Below are positions 50,641-58,695 of a stretch of DNA of 64,000 nt, in pieces. The DNA lies in the NCBI RefSeq assembly GCF_000166395.1, contig NC_014655.1:3224001-3288000 (forward strand), given 5' to 3'. Every line of letters starts with the position of its first letter. Within the stretch, counting starts at the first letter, position 1. A program made the translations under genes and the position numbers. The notes under the pieces are model-generated. The model did no database searches, was not told the DNA's origin, and saw nothing but the letters and a program-made list of their open reading frames with translations. The stretch comes from Leadbetterella byssophila DSM 17132 (GTDB taxonomy: Bacteria > Bacteroidota > Bacteroidia > Cytophagales > Spirosomataceae).

Positions 50641-51308
50641 ATCAATGCCTTTAATTCTGCTTCCTTTCTTTGCGCCATAGGCATGAGAACATGATCTTCA
50701 ATGAAGGCATGCTTTCTGAGATCCATCTCAAAGATTTCAACCTGGTTTAGGAAGACTTTAAAAGGCAAAGGAACTTCCTCATGTCCGCAGTAATGATGAA
50801 TAATATCTGATACTCGTTTCAATTCATCTTCTATGGCATCATGTTCAAACTTCTCCATAGGTGACTGAGAGAGTAAGGTAGCAATCTCCTCCTTTGAGGT
50901 AGATTGAGGGTCAATTTCATGTAATTTCTTCAGATAAGGAAAGAGATCCCTTTCCTCCATACGGATATGCTCCAGGAAATCTATCTTGTAGTGATTGAAA
51001 AATAGAATCAATGCATGAAGGAGTGTATCATCATGGCGCTTTTGGATATGTGCCATGGATTGTTCTATTTCCGGAAGAGTTTTAGATAGGTAAAGTTTAT
51101 GAGAAGCCTGCAGATAGTACATGACTTGCGGCATGGAAAACTTCTGCAGGCCTTCAACTGGAGGTTCGTCCTGGCTGTAAATGTCCAGAATCCACTCTAT
51201 AAGTTCTGATTCGAAGGTGTGAGACTGAATCAAGTCTAGTCTCTCGGTGACCATTTGATATATCTTGGCCGACTCCACCAGATGTTGCACTGTTTCAGAC
51301 ATTTCCAT
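50637..51308 (-). CDS. Hemerythrin-domain protein, RIC/YtfE-like helical protein
   Basis: The 223-residue all-helical protein has the histidine and Glu/Asp spacing of a hemerythrin-like cation-binding domain: ASHKLYLSKTLPEIE near 90, LFFNHYKIDFLEHIRMEERDLFPYL near 125-145 (split motif HYKIDFLEHIRMEE), EHDAIEDELKRV near 175 and a last EDHVLMP near 210. An N-terminal 80 residues have no metal motif. Diiron proteins of this kind repair nitrosative or oxidative damage to Fe-S clusters or act as O2/iron sensors. It is cytoplasmic. The product pairs with the chitinase gene through an ATGA overlap. Confidence 0.85.
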   Translation of the reverse strand: MEMSETVQHLVESAKIYQMVTERLDLIQSHTFESELIEWILDIYSQDEPPVEGLQKFSMPQVMYYLQASHKLYLSKTLPEIEQSMAHIQKRHDDTLLHALILFFNHYKIDFLEHIRMEERDLFPYLKKLHEIDPQSTSKEEIATLLSQSPMEKFEHDAIEDELKRVSDIIHHYCGHEEVPLPFKVFLNQVEIFEMDLRKHAFIEDHVLMPMAQRKEAELKALI

Positions 51309-51367
51309 ACGCTTTTATTTCAAAATTAAGCTTTTGGAAAGATAAAAACAATGACAAAAATCAGTTT

Positions 51368-53830
51368 TTAAGACTTTGGTTCTTCGCTTTTAAATTCAAA
51401 TTGGATAGGCTTCTTCACCTTTTGATTCAGCAATGCGATCTCTAAAACCTCCGATACATAGTCTACGTAGTGGAAAGTAAGTCCTTTGGTATACTGCTCT
51501 CCAATCTCCTCTACGTCCTTTCTGTTTTTATAACACATGATAATTTCCTTGATATTTGCTCTCTTCGCAGCAAGGATCTTTTCTTTAATTCCACCCACAG
51601 GAAGGACTTTGCCTCTCAAGGTGATCTCACCGGTCATGGCTAAATTGTTCTTTACTTTCCTTTGGGTATATATGGATGCTATAGAAGTCAGGATCGTGAT
51701 ACCTGCAGAAGGGCCGTCTTTTGGAACAGCTCCTTGTGGTACGTGAATATGTAGGTCATAGTTAGAGAAGACCTTATAATCAATGCCCAGGTCATCTGCA
51801 TGTGATTTTAGATATGATAATGCAGTGATGGCAGATTCTTTCATCACGTCGCCTAACTGACCGGAAAGTGTCAATTGACCTTTGCCCTTACTTACATTTG
51901 ATTCAATAAATAAGATATCTCCACCCACAGGTGTCCAAGCAAGCCCGGTAACTACTCCGGCAAGTTCATTGCCTTCATACAGGTCTTTATCGAATGTAGG
52001 ATTACCCAATAGCTTTTCGATGTCAGCAGGGGAGAGTACTTTAGGGTATTCTTCTCCCATGGCCACACTCTTAGCTATCTTACGAACCACTGATCCTATC
52101 TTTTGTTCCAAATTACGTACACCTGATTCTCTAGTGTATCCTTCAATAACTCTCAAATAAGCCGCTGAACTAAGTTTTAAGTCAGCAGATTGCAGTCCAT
52201 GCATTTCCAGTTGCTTAGGAAGCAAGTGCCTTTTAGCGATTTCTACCTTCTCTTCTACCGTATAACCACTTAACTCAATGATTTCCATCCTGTCTCTCAA
52301 GGCAGGTTGGATGGTATCCAAGGAGTTCGCTGTAGCTATGAACATAACCTTAGAGAGATCATATTCTACTTCCAGATAGTTGTCCTTAAATGCATTGTTT
52401 TGTTCAGGGTCCAAAACTTCTAATAGCGCACTTGAGGGATCCCCTCTATGATCTCTGGAGATCTTATCAATTTCATCCAAGACAAAAACCGGATTACTTG
52501 AACCGGCTTTCTGAATGTTTTGAATAATCTTACCCGGCATGGCTCCGATATAGGTTTTTCTATGACCACGGATCTCCGCCTCGTCATGTAAACCTCCCAG
52601 CGCCATCCGTACATATTTTCTACCCAATGCTTTGGCTATAGATTTTCCCAGTGAAGTCTTACCTACGCCTGGAGGGCCATAGAGACATAAAAGCGGAGCC
52701 TTCATGTCATTCCTAAGCTTTAAGACAGCCAAATATTCTAGAATTCTTTCTTTTACTTTTTCTAAACCAAAGTGGTCACTGTCTAAGATTCTCTTTGCTC
52801 TGCTTAGAGAGAAATTGTCTTTGCTATATTCATTCCAAGGTAGATCTACAAGTAGCTCTGCATAACTCAGGGCAATTCCATACTCCGGAGACATGGAATT
52901 CGTCCTCATGATCTTATTCAGTTCCTTATTGAAATGATCATTCGTGTCCACTGACCATTTTTTCTTAGCACCTTTCGTACGAAGTTTCTCCACCTCCTGG
53001 TCAGGGGAATCCATGCCTAGCTCTTCTTGCAAGACCTTGATTTGTTGGCGCAAGTAATATTCTCTCTGTTGTTGATCAATATCGTAAGAAGCTTTGCTCT
53101 GGATATCTTTCTTGATCTCTAATACCTCGATCTCCTTATGCATATGCTCTAATAAGCGAGTGGCATGCTCGTAACCGTCTAAGGTTTCAAGCAGCAGTTG
53201 CTTATCAGATAAACTGACATTAAGATTAGAAGATAAGAAATGCGTCAAAAAGACTAGAGAGTCTATGTTGTTGATCGCAATCTGAGCATCTTTCGGGATC
53301 TCAGGATTGAGATTAGTGATGCTAACTGCAGCTTCTTTTAAGCTTTGGATGAGAGCTTTGGTCTCTTTCTTCTTTTGGCTAGGGAAATTATCAGGAAGAT
53401 AAGTTACCCTGGCCTGTAAATGAGGCTCCGTTTGTACGTATTCTTCTACCCTAAATCTTCTTCTTCCCTGAAGGATGATGGTTACGTTACCGTCAGGTAG
53501 GACTAACATCTTTAGAATGTTAGCTATGGTTCCCACTTTGTATAGTTCTTCACCTGTAGGCTCTTCGCTGCTCTGTTTGATTTGAGAAAGTATGCCTAAG
53601 GTTTTATCCCCCTTATACGCTTTTTTTACCAGTTTAATGCCTTTGGTGCGGGTAACAGTTACCGGAATCACGATTCCAGGGAAAAGTACCGTGTTTCTCA
53701 AGGGTAGTATGGAAAGGGTATCAGGTAGATTCTTTTCGTCACTGATCACCTCCTCAGGGGAATTGATTTCAATCATTTCCACACTCTCAATGTTCTTTCC
53801 AGACAATCCTATTTTATCGAAATCTAGCAT
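51368..53830 (-). CDS. lon: ATP-dependent protease Lon (endopeptidase La)
   Basis: Lon degrades misfolded and regulatory proteins in the cytoplasm. The N-terminal LAN domain (about 40-235), AAA+ module with Walker A LYGPPGVGKTSLGKS near 385-400 and Walker B PVFVLDEIDKI near 450, sensor regions, and the protease domain with the Ser-Lys dyad (VPKDGPSAGITILTS, then VGGIKEKILAAKRAN) are complete. At 820 residues it is full length. It is a single gene; the next minus gene upstream is hisF, ending 100 bases before. No promoter consensus match is evident. Confidence 0.97.
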   Translation of the reverse strand: MLDFDKIGLSGKNIESVEMIEINSPEEVISDEKNLPDTLSILPLRNTVLFPGIVIPVTVTRTKGIKLVKKAYKGDKTLGILSQIKQSSEEPTGEELYKVGTIANILKMLVLPDGNVTIILQGRRRFRVEEYVQTEPHLQARVTYLPDNFPSQKKKETKALIQSLKEAAVSITNLNPEIPKDAQIAINNIDSLVFLTHFLSSNLNVSLSDKQLLLETLDGYEHATRLLEHMHKEIEVLEIKKDIQSKASYDIDQQQREYYLRQQIKVLQEELGMDSPDQEVEKLRTKGAKKKWSVDTNDHFNKELNKIMRTNSMSPEYGIALSYAELLVDLPWNEYSKDNFSLSRAKRILDSDHFGLEKVKERILEYLAVLKLRNDMKAPLLCLYGPPGVGKTSLGKSIAKALGRKYVRMALGGLHDEAEIRGHRKTYIGAMPGKIIQNIQKAGSSNPVFVLDEIDKISRDHRGDPSSALLEVLDPEQNNAFKDNYLEVEYDLSKVMFIATANSLDTIQPALRDRMEIIELSGYTVEEKVEIAKRHLLPKQLEMHGLQSADLKLSSAAYLRVIEGYTRESGVRNLEQKIGSVVRKIAKSVAMGEEYPKVLSPADIEKLLGNPTFDKDLYEGNELAGVVTGLAWTPVGGDILFIESNVSKGKGQLTLSGQLGDVMKESAITALSYLKSHADDLGIDYKVFSNYDLHIHVPQGAVPKDGPSAGITILTSIASIYTQRKVKNNLAMTGEITLRGKVLPVGGIKEKILAAKRANIKEIIMCYKNRKDVEEIGEQYTKGLTFHYVDYVSEVLEIALLNQKVKKPIQFEFKSEEPKS

Positions 53831-53929
53831 TTATTTCTTCATTTGCTGCCAAAATGGCAATTGATCAATCGATCTGTACATGTTCAAACCCTATGCCATC
53901 TATAAATTTAATGGCAAATTGGCAGATTC

Positions 53930-54685
53930 TTAAAATCTTATCGGTAGATTTTTTTCTTTCAGATAAGTTTTTAACTCAGGGATGCTGATCTCCTTGAAAT
54001 GGAAGATACTGGCAGCTAAGGCTGCATCTGCAAAGCCCTCCTGAAATACATCCAGAAAATGCTCCATTTGTCCGGCACCACCGGAGGCAATCACCGGTAT
54101 ACCCAGAGATCTGGAGATTTTGGAAGTAATCTCGATATCAAAGCCATTCTTAGTACCATCAGCATCCATAGAGGTTAACAAAATCTCTCCCGCACCTAGC
54201 TCCTCAACCTTTTTTGCCCATTCCCAAGTCTCTAAATCTGTAGGTTTTCTTCCTCCATGGGTGTGGACTATGTCCTTTCCTTCTACTCTTCGGGTGTCAA
54301 TGGCCACCACGATACATTGGCTGCCAAATTCTGAGGAAAGGGCAGAGACTAATTCCGGATTTCTAACTGCAGCAGAGTTGATGGAGATTTTATCAGCGCC
54401 TGCTTGAAGTAGAAGGGATACGTCTTGCACACTGCCAATTCCCCCTCCTACGGTGAAAGGAATATTGATAGCATGGGCCACTTTATCTACTAAATCCAGT
54501 AAGGTCTTACGGTTTTCTACCGTTGCAGTGATATCCAAAAATACCAATTCATCAGCCCCTTCATCTGCATAGATCCTGGCTAATTCTACAGGATCACCTG
54601 CATCTTTGAGGTTGACAAAATTTGTGCCCTTTACCGTTCTGCCGTCTTTGATGTCAAGACAAGGTATTATTCTCTTAGTTAGCAT
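53930..54685 (-). CDS. hisF: Imidazole glycerol phosphate synthase, cyclase subunit HisF
   Basis: HisF condenses PRFAR with ammonia from HisH to give imidazole glycerol phosphate. The (beta/alpha)8 barrel has the catalytic Asp pair in [16 protein letters not shown] (Asp11) and [13 protein letters not shown] (Asp about 130), plus phosphate-binding [10 protein letters not shown] and [12 protein letters not shown]. Length (251) is normal. It is the third and last gene of hisH-hisA-hisF, starting 11 bases inside the hisA stop. No other his gene is adjacent in the window. Confidence 0.97.
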   Translation of the reverse strand: MLTKRIIPCLDIKDGRTVKGTNFVNLKDAGDPVELARIYADEGADELVFLDITATVENRKTLLDLVDKVAHAINIPFTVGGGIGSVQDVSLLLQAGADKISINSAAVRNPELVSALSSEFGSQCIVVAIDTRRVEGKDIVHTHGGRKPTDLETWEWAKKVEELGAGEILLTSMDADGTKNGFDIEITSKISRSLGIPVIASGGAGQMEHFLDVFQEGFADAALAASIFHFKEISIPELKTYLKEKNLPIRF

Positions 54686-55400
54686 AAAATCGCTCTATAT
54701 CCTTTAATGAAATCCGATTTTCATAGATGGCTTTACCCACTATGACTCCAAATATCTTCAGTGCGTCCAAGTCTTCAATGTCTTGCATCCTACTGATTCC
54801 TCCACTGGCTATAAGTTTTAGTTCCGGGAAATTCTCCGAAATTCTTTGGTACAAAGCTGTGGAGGGACCCTGCAATAGACCATCTTTTGCTACATCCGTG
54901 CTGATAGAATATCGAACCCCTTTTTGGATATAATCTGCTAAGAAGTCCATCAAGGGAAGTTCTGTGGTTTCTTGCCAACCGGATACTGCTATCATTTCAT
55001 CTTTTGCATCTGCTCCTAGAATGATCTTTTCAGATCCATAAGTACTTAGCCAATTCAAGAATATTTCCGGTTTTTTTACAGCAATACTCCCTCCTGTAAT
55101 CTGCTTGGCTCCGGATTCAAATGCTATCCGTAAGTCCTCGTCAGATTGGAGTCCACCTCCAAAATCTATCTGTAAGGAGGTTTTCGAAGCTATTGACTCC
55201 AATACTTTATGGTTGATGATTCTCTTTTCTTTAGCGCCATCCAGATCTACCAAGTGCAATCGGGTAATCCCGGCATCTTCAAACTGCCTTGCTACCTCCA
55301 AGGGGTTTTCATTGTAAACTTTCTTTTGTTCGTAATCACCTTGGGTTAAACGAACACATTTTCCATCAATCAAGTCGATGGCCGGAATGATTTGAATCAT
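54675..55400 (-). CDS. hisA: Phosphoribosylformimino-5-aminoimidazole carboxamide ribotide isomerase HisA
   Basis: HisA isomerises ProFAR to PRFAR. The barrel has [20 protein letters not shown] with the catalytic Asp8, [13 protein letters not shown], the second Asp in [14 protein letters not shown] near 130 and phosphate loops [10 protein letters not shown] and [10 protein letters not shown]. Length 241 is normal. It overlaps hisH by four bases upstream and hisF by 11 bases downstream, so the three are translated as one unit. Confidence 0.97.
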   Translation of the reverse strand: MIQIIPAIDLIDGKCVRLTQGDYEQKKVYNENPLEVARQFEDAGITRLHLVDLDGAKEKRIINHKVLESIASKTSLQIDFGGGLQSDEDLRIAFESGAKQITGGSIAVKKPEIFLNWLSTYGSEKIILGADAKDEMIAVSGWQETTELPLMDFLADYIQKGVRYSISTDVAKDGLLQGPSTALYQRISENFPELKLIASGGISRMQDIEDLDALKIFGVIVGKAIYENRISLKDIERFYAN

Positions 55401-55993
55401 AGAGTTAAAAAGTTCTTAAATATTTGCTCTCCTACTTTTCCACTGATTTCCGAGTGAAATTGGCAGGCAAAAAAATTGTCTTTCTGTAAGATGGCTGAGT
55501 ACGGCTGTATATAGTCTGTTTCCGCTACCGTATCTGCGCATAATGGGGCATAATAGCCGTGGTTGTAGTAGACATATGACCCGTTTTCCAGGCCATTGCA
55601 AAGAGGAGTACGATAGTTTTGTATGCTATTCCATCCCGTCTGTGGTATCTTTTCAGGACCATCTGTTCGGAATTTAATAACCTCAACATCAAATATGCCT
55701 ATACATTCCGTATGGCTTTCCTCTGAAGATTTACATAGCAATTGCATGCCTACACAGGTGCCTAAAAATGGTTGTTTCAGGGTGGGGATCAGTTGGTCCA
55801 GACCCTTTTCCTTCAAACTTTTCATGGCGGTTCCGGCTTCTCCTACTCCCGGAAAGATGATTCTTTCTGCTTTGATAAGAATATCCGGATCATCTGTTAG
55901 TACACTTTTTACTCCTAGTCTTTCAAGCGCGATCATTACGGATCTGATATTGCCCGCATTGTATTTTAGGATGGCAACTTCTGGCGAGTTCAT
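55397..55993 (-). CDS. hisH: Imidazole glycerol phosphate synthase, glutamine amidotransferase subunit HisH
   Basis: HisH releases ammonia from glutamine for HisF. The class I amidotransferase fold has the oxyanion motif [10 protein letters not shown], the catalytic Cys in [17 protein letters not shown] near 80, and the His/Glu pair in [11 protein letters not shown] near 180-185. Length 198 is normal. It is the first gene of hisHAF, and a leader with competing hairpins precedes it (56013-56180). The absence of hisGDCB upstream differs from the full his operons of many Bacteroidota. Confidence 0.96.
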   Translation of the reverse strand: MNSPEVAILKYNAGNIRSVMIALERLGVKSVLTDDPDILIKAERIIFPGVGEAGTAMKSLKEKGLDQLIPTLKQPFLGTCVGMQLLCKSSEESHTECIGIFDVEVIKFRTDGPEKIPQTGWNSIQNYRTPLCNGLENGSYVYYNHGYYAPLCADTVAETDYIQPYSAILQKDNFFACQFHSEISGKVGEQIFKNFLTL

Positions 55994-56012
55994 ATGGTAT
56001 TGCAGTAAGGAA

Positions 56013-56180
56013 CAAAAATAAAACCCGACTAAGGGTCGGGTATATTTTGATCGCTAAATTTGTCAGGAAAAAATCTTTTAAAATATTAAAAAAAGATTTA
56101 ATATTTGGTGCTAAGTTAAGAAATCTTCCTTGAATTTGCAAGATTTATTTGCTATTTTACAGGGTTTAGGGGCAAAATTA
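56013..56180 (-). promoter_or_regulatory. Putative hisHAF promoter and leader with competing hairpins
   Basis: A minus-strand TAATTTTG -7 box lies at 56173-56180. Transcribed next is a 10-base stem (56097-56106 with 56081-56090), which is mutually exclusive with a 9-base stem (56091-56099 with 56071-56079) ending in six T. Last comes a GC-rich hairpin ACCCGAC/GTCGGGT (56023-56041) followed by TTTTATTTTTG, 19 bases before hisH. The layout resembles an attenuator. No His-rich leader peptide is present, and the A/T-rich stems could arise by chance. Confidence 0.4.
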
Positions 56181-56244
56181 GATCTGTCAAATGGGGGAGG
56201 CTTGCTAATTTAGCTTGGTGTTAGGTAATTGATCAAGAAATCGA

Positions 56245-56252
56245 TATTTTTG
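56245..56252 (+). promoter_or_regulatory. -7 promoter box of the polyprenyl synthase gene
   Basis: TATTTTTG matches TAnnTTTG, 21 bases before the GTG at 56274. The in-frame TTG at 56229 lies upstream of it, so GTG is favoured. Confidence 0.5.
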
Positions 56253-56273
56253 TGCTGCATTAACATTATAAAT

Positions 56274-57248
56274 GTGCCCACCACCATTGATTCTATCCAG
56301 GCTCCCATAGTGGAGGAGATGAAGAGTTTCGAGAAGAAGTTTCGCAAGTCTATGAAGACTCACGTGATGCTTCTGGATCAAATCATGAAGTATATCATCC
56401 ACAGGAAGGGCAAGCAAATCCGTCCCATGTTTGTATTTCTTACTGCGGGTGCCTTAGGTGGCATCAAAGAATCTACGTATAGGGGTGCGGCTTTGATTGA
56501 ATTATTGCACACCGCTACCTTGGTACATGATGATGTAGTGGACGAAGCGAATTACAGGAGAGGGTTCTTTTCTGTCAATGCCTTGTGGAAGAACAAGATA
56601 GCCGTCCTAGTTGGGGATTATTTGCTGGCTAAGGGTTTGCTGCTGAGTGTGGAAAATGAAGATTTTAATCTTCTCAAGATCGTATCTACGGCCGTAAGAG
56701 AAATGAGTGAGGGGGAGCTTCTTCAGATAGAGAAAGCTAGAAAGCTGGACATCACCGAAGAGGTTTATTATGAGGTTATACGTCAAAAGACAGCCACCTT
56801 AATAGCGGCTTGTTGCGCAGTGGGAGCGGCATCTGCTGACAGAACTCCTGAAGAGGTAGAAAAAGCTAGATTACTTGGGGAAAAGATAGGTATGGCTTTT
56901 CAGATCAAAGATGATCTTTTTGATTTCGGGACGGACGAAATAGGCAAACCTACCGGTATAGACATAAAGGAGAAGAAGATGACTTTGCCTTTGATCTATG
57001 CTTTAAATCAGTCATCGTGGGGTACGAAAAGACATATCATCAATCTCATCAAAAATCATTCTTCTAAGCCAGAGAAAGTGAATGAAGTGATTGACTTTGT
57101 TAAGCAATCAGGGGGGTTAGAGTATGCTACTAAAGTGATGCAGGGGTATGTAGATGAAGCATTTGAGCTGATGAAACACTTTCCGGAAAGTCCGTACAAG
57201 ACCTCATTGCAAGGCCTTGTACAGTTTACTATCGAGAGAAAGAAGTAG
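56274..57248 (+). CDS. Polyprenyl (octaprenyl-type) diphosphate synthase
   Basis: A trans-prenyltransferase that makes the quinone side chain from IPP and allylic diphosphates. The 324-residue protein has GKQIRPMFVFLTAG, the first aspartate-rich motif LVHDDVVDEANYRRG near 90, and the second motif QIKDDLFDF near 215, with a Lys-rich IDIKEKKMTLPLIYAL after it. Bulky residues preceding the first DDxxD, which set chain length, cannot be judged reliably. The start is GTG at 56274 (PTTIDSIQAPIVEEMKS), just after a -7 box; the longer TTG start would precede it. Its 3' end overlaps argH by 20 bases. Confidence 0.92.
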   Translation: MPTTIDSIQAPIVEEMKSFEKKFRKSMKTHVMLLDQIMKYIIHRKGKQIRPMFVFLTAGALGGIKESTYRGAALIELLHTATLVHDDVVDEANYRRGFFSVNALWKNKIAVLVGDYLLAKGLLLSVENEDFNLLKIVSTAVREMSEGELLQIEKARKLDITEEVYYEVIRQKTATLIAACCAVGAASADRTPEEVEKARLLGEKIGMAFQIKDDLFDFGTDEIGKPTGIDIKEKKMTLPLIYALNQSSWGTKRHIINLIKNHSSKPEKVNEVIDFVKQSGGLEYATKVMQGYVDEAFELMKHFPESPYKTSLQGLVQFTIERKK

Positions 57249-58587
57249 CATCTAATAGCTTTTCAAAAGCTTGGTGAGTCCTTTCAAATTTAAAACCTTC
57301 CAGTACTTTTTTCATAGCATTTTTTATTTCCTCTGTAGCCGGCTGACCTATAGATCCTAATAGAGTATGTGCCAATTCACGTTCCGGAGTGAAGTTGCCG
57401 CTTTCAATCTCATTACCTACCTTTCTATAAGCGTCACGGAATGGAGTGCCCTCTACTACCAGTTTATTTACATTCTCCACGCTGAAGAGTAAATCAAATT
57501 TTGGGTCTTGTAATATGTCCTTTTTAACTTGTAGGTTCTTTACCATAAAGTCCGCTACCTTAAGGCATTCTGAGAACTCATCAAGGGCCGGTAAGATAAT
57601 CTCTTTGATGATCTGAAATTCTCTATGGTAACCACTAGGTAAATTAGATTGTACAAAATTGATCTCTGTAGCTAGTCCCTTAAGTCTATTGGTTTTTCCT
57701 CTTAAAATTTCAGCTACATCAGGATTCTTTTTGTGAGGCATGATACTAGAACCGGTAGTCATTTCTTGAGGTAAAGTCAGGAAGCCAAAGTTTTGGCTGT
57801 TATACAGACATACGTCCATAGCCAGTCTGGAAAGAGTTCCGGCAAATAATGAGATAGCTTGTGCTAAGGCAAACTCCATTTTTCCCCTGGTCATTTGGGC
57901 GTAAACCACATTATAGTTTAGATCATCAAATCCCAGGAGTTCCGTAGTTAACTTTCTATCTAAAGGGAAGCTTGAACCATAGCCAGCCCCTGAGCCCAGA
58001 GGGTTCTTATTGATCATTTTATACACACCTTGCAGAGCAGTAAGGTCATCTACCAAGCTTTCGGCATATGCCCCAAACCAAAGTCCAAAAGAGGATGGCA
58101 TGGCGATTTGCAAATGGGTATATCCCGGTAAGAGGTCTTCCTTGTGTTCTTCACTTCTGGCTTGTAAGGTGATGAAAAGTTGGTTGACCTGTTGGGTGAT
58201 CTGCTCTACCTTGTCTCTAAAGAACATTTTCAAGTCCACAAGAACCTGGTCGTTCCTAGATCTTCCACTATGGATTTTCTTTCCGGTGTCACCTATTCTT
58301 TCTGTCAGCATGAATTCAATTTGGGAGTGGACATCTTCTATTCCATCTTCTATACTAAACTGACCGGTGGTGATTTCTTCTTTAAAGATCTTTCTACATT
58401 CATTTAATATGCTCTGAAGCTCTTCATAGGAAAGAAGGCCTACCTTTTCAAGCATTATGGAATGCGCCATTGATCCTAAGAGATCAAATGGAGCTAATAA
58501 TACATCTAATTCTCTGTCCCTGCCTACGGTAAAGGACTCAATGAGTTGGTTAGTGGGCTTAGCCCCGTCTTTTTGCCAGAGTTTCAA
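57229..58587 (-). CDS. argH: Argininosuccinate lyase
   Basis: ArgH splits argininosuccinate to arginine and fumarate. The helical fold has VHSQIEFMLTERIGDTGKKIHSGRSRNDQ (short motifs HSGRSRNDQ and TERIGD), the acid-base region LLPGYTHLQIAMPSSFG, and the signature GSSIMPHKKNPD near 280. Length 452 is normal. It is a single gene; no other arg genes flank it. It converges on the polyprenyl synthase gene. Confidence 0.96.
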   Translation of the reverse strand: MKLWQKDGAKPTNQLIESFTVGRDRELDVLLAPFDLLGSMAHSIMLEKVGLLSYEELQSILNECRKIFKEEITTGQFSIEDGIEDVHSQIEFMLTERIGDTGKKIHSGRSRNDQVLVDLKMFFRDKVEQITQQVNQLFITLQARSEEHKEDLLPGYTHLQIAMPSSFGLWFGAYAESLVDDLTALQGVYKMINKNPLGSGAGYGSSFPLDRKLTTELLGFDDLNYNVVYAQMTRGKMEFALAQAISLFAGTLSRLAMDVCLYNSQNFGFLTLPQEMTTGSSIMPHKKNPDVAEILRGKTNRLKGLATEINFVQSNLPSGYHREFQIIKEIILPALDEFSECLKVADFMVKNLQVKKDILQDPKFDLLFSVENVNKLVVEGTPFRDAYRKVGNEIESGNFTPERELAHTLLGSIGQPATEEIKNAMKKVLEGFKFERTHQAFEKLLDATSFSR

Positions 58588-58695
58588 ATTCTATTTTTTT
58601 TCTGCAAATATCGGTAAATAATAGGAAGGTAGGACAAACTTTTTTGTAATCCTAGGCATGATTTTTGCGTTAACTTTTTATTTAATCCTTTAAGA

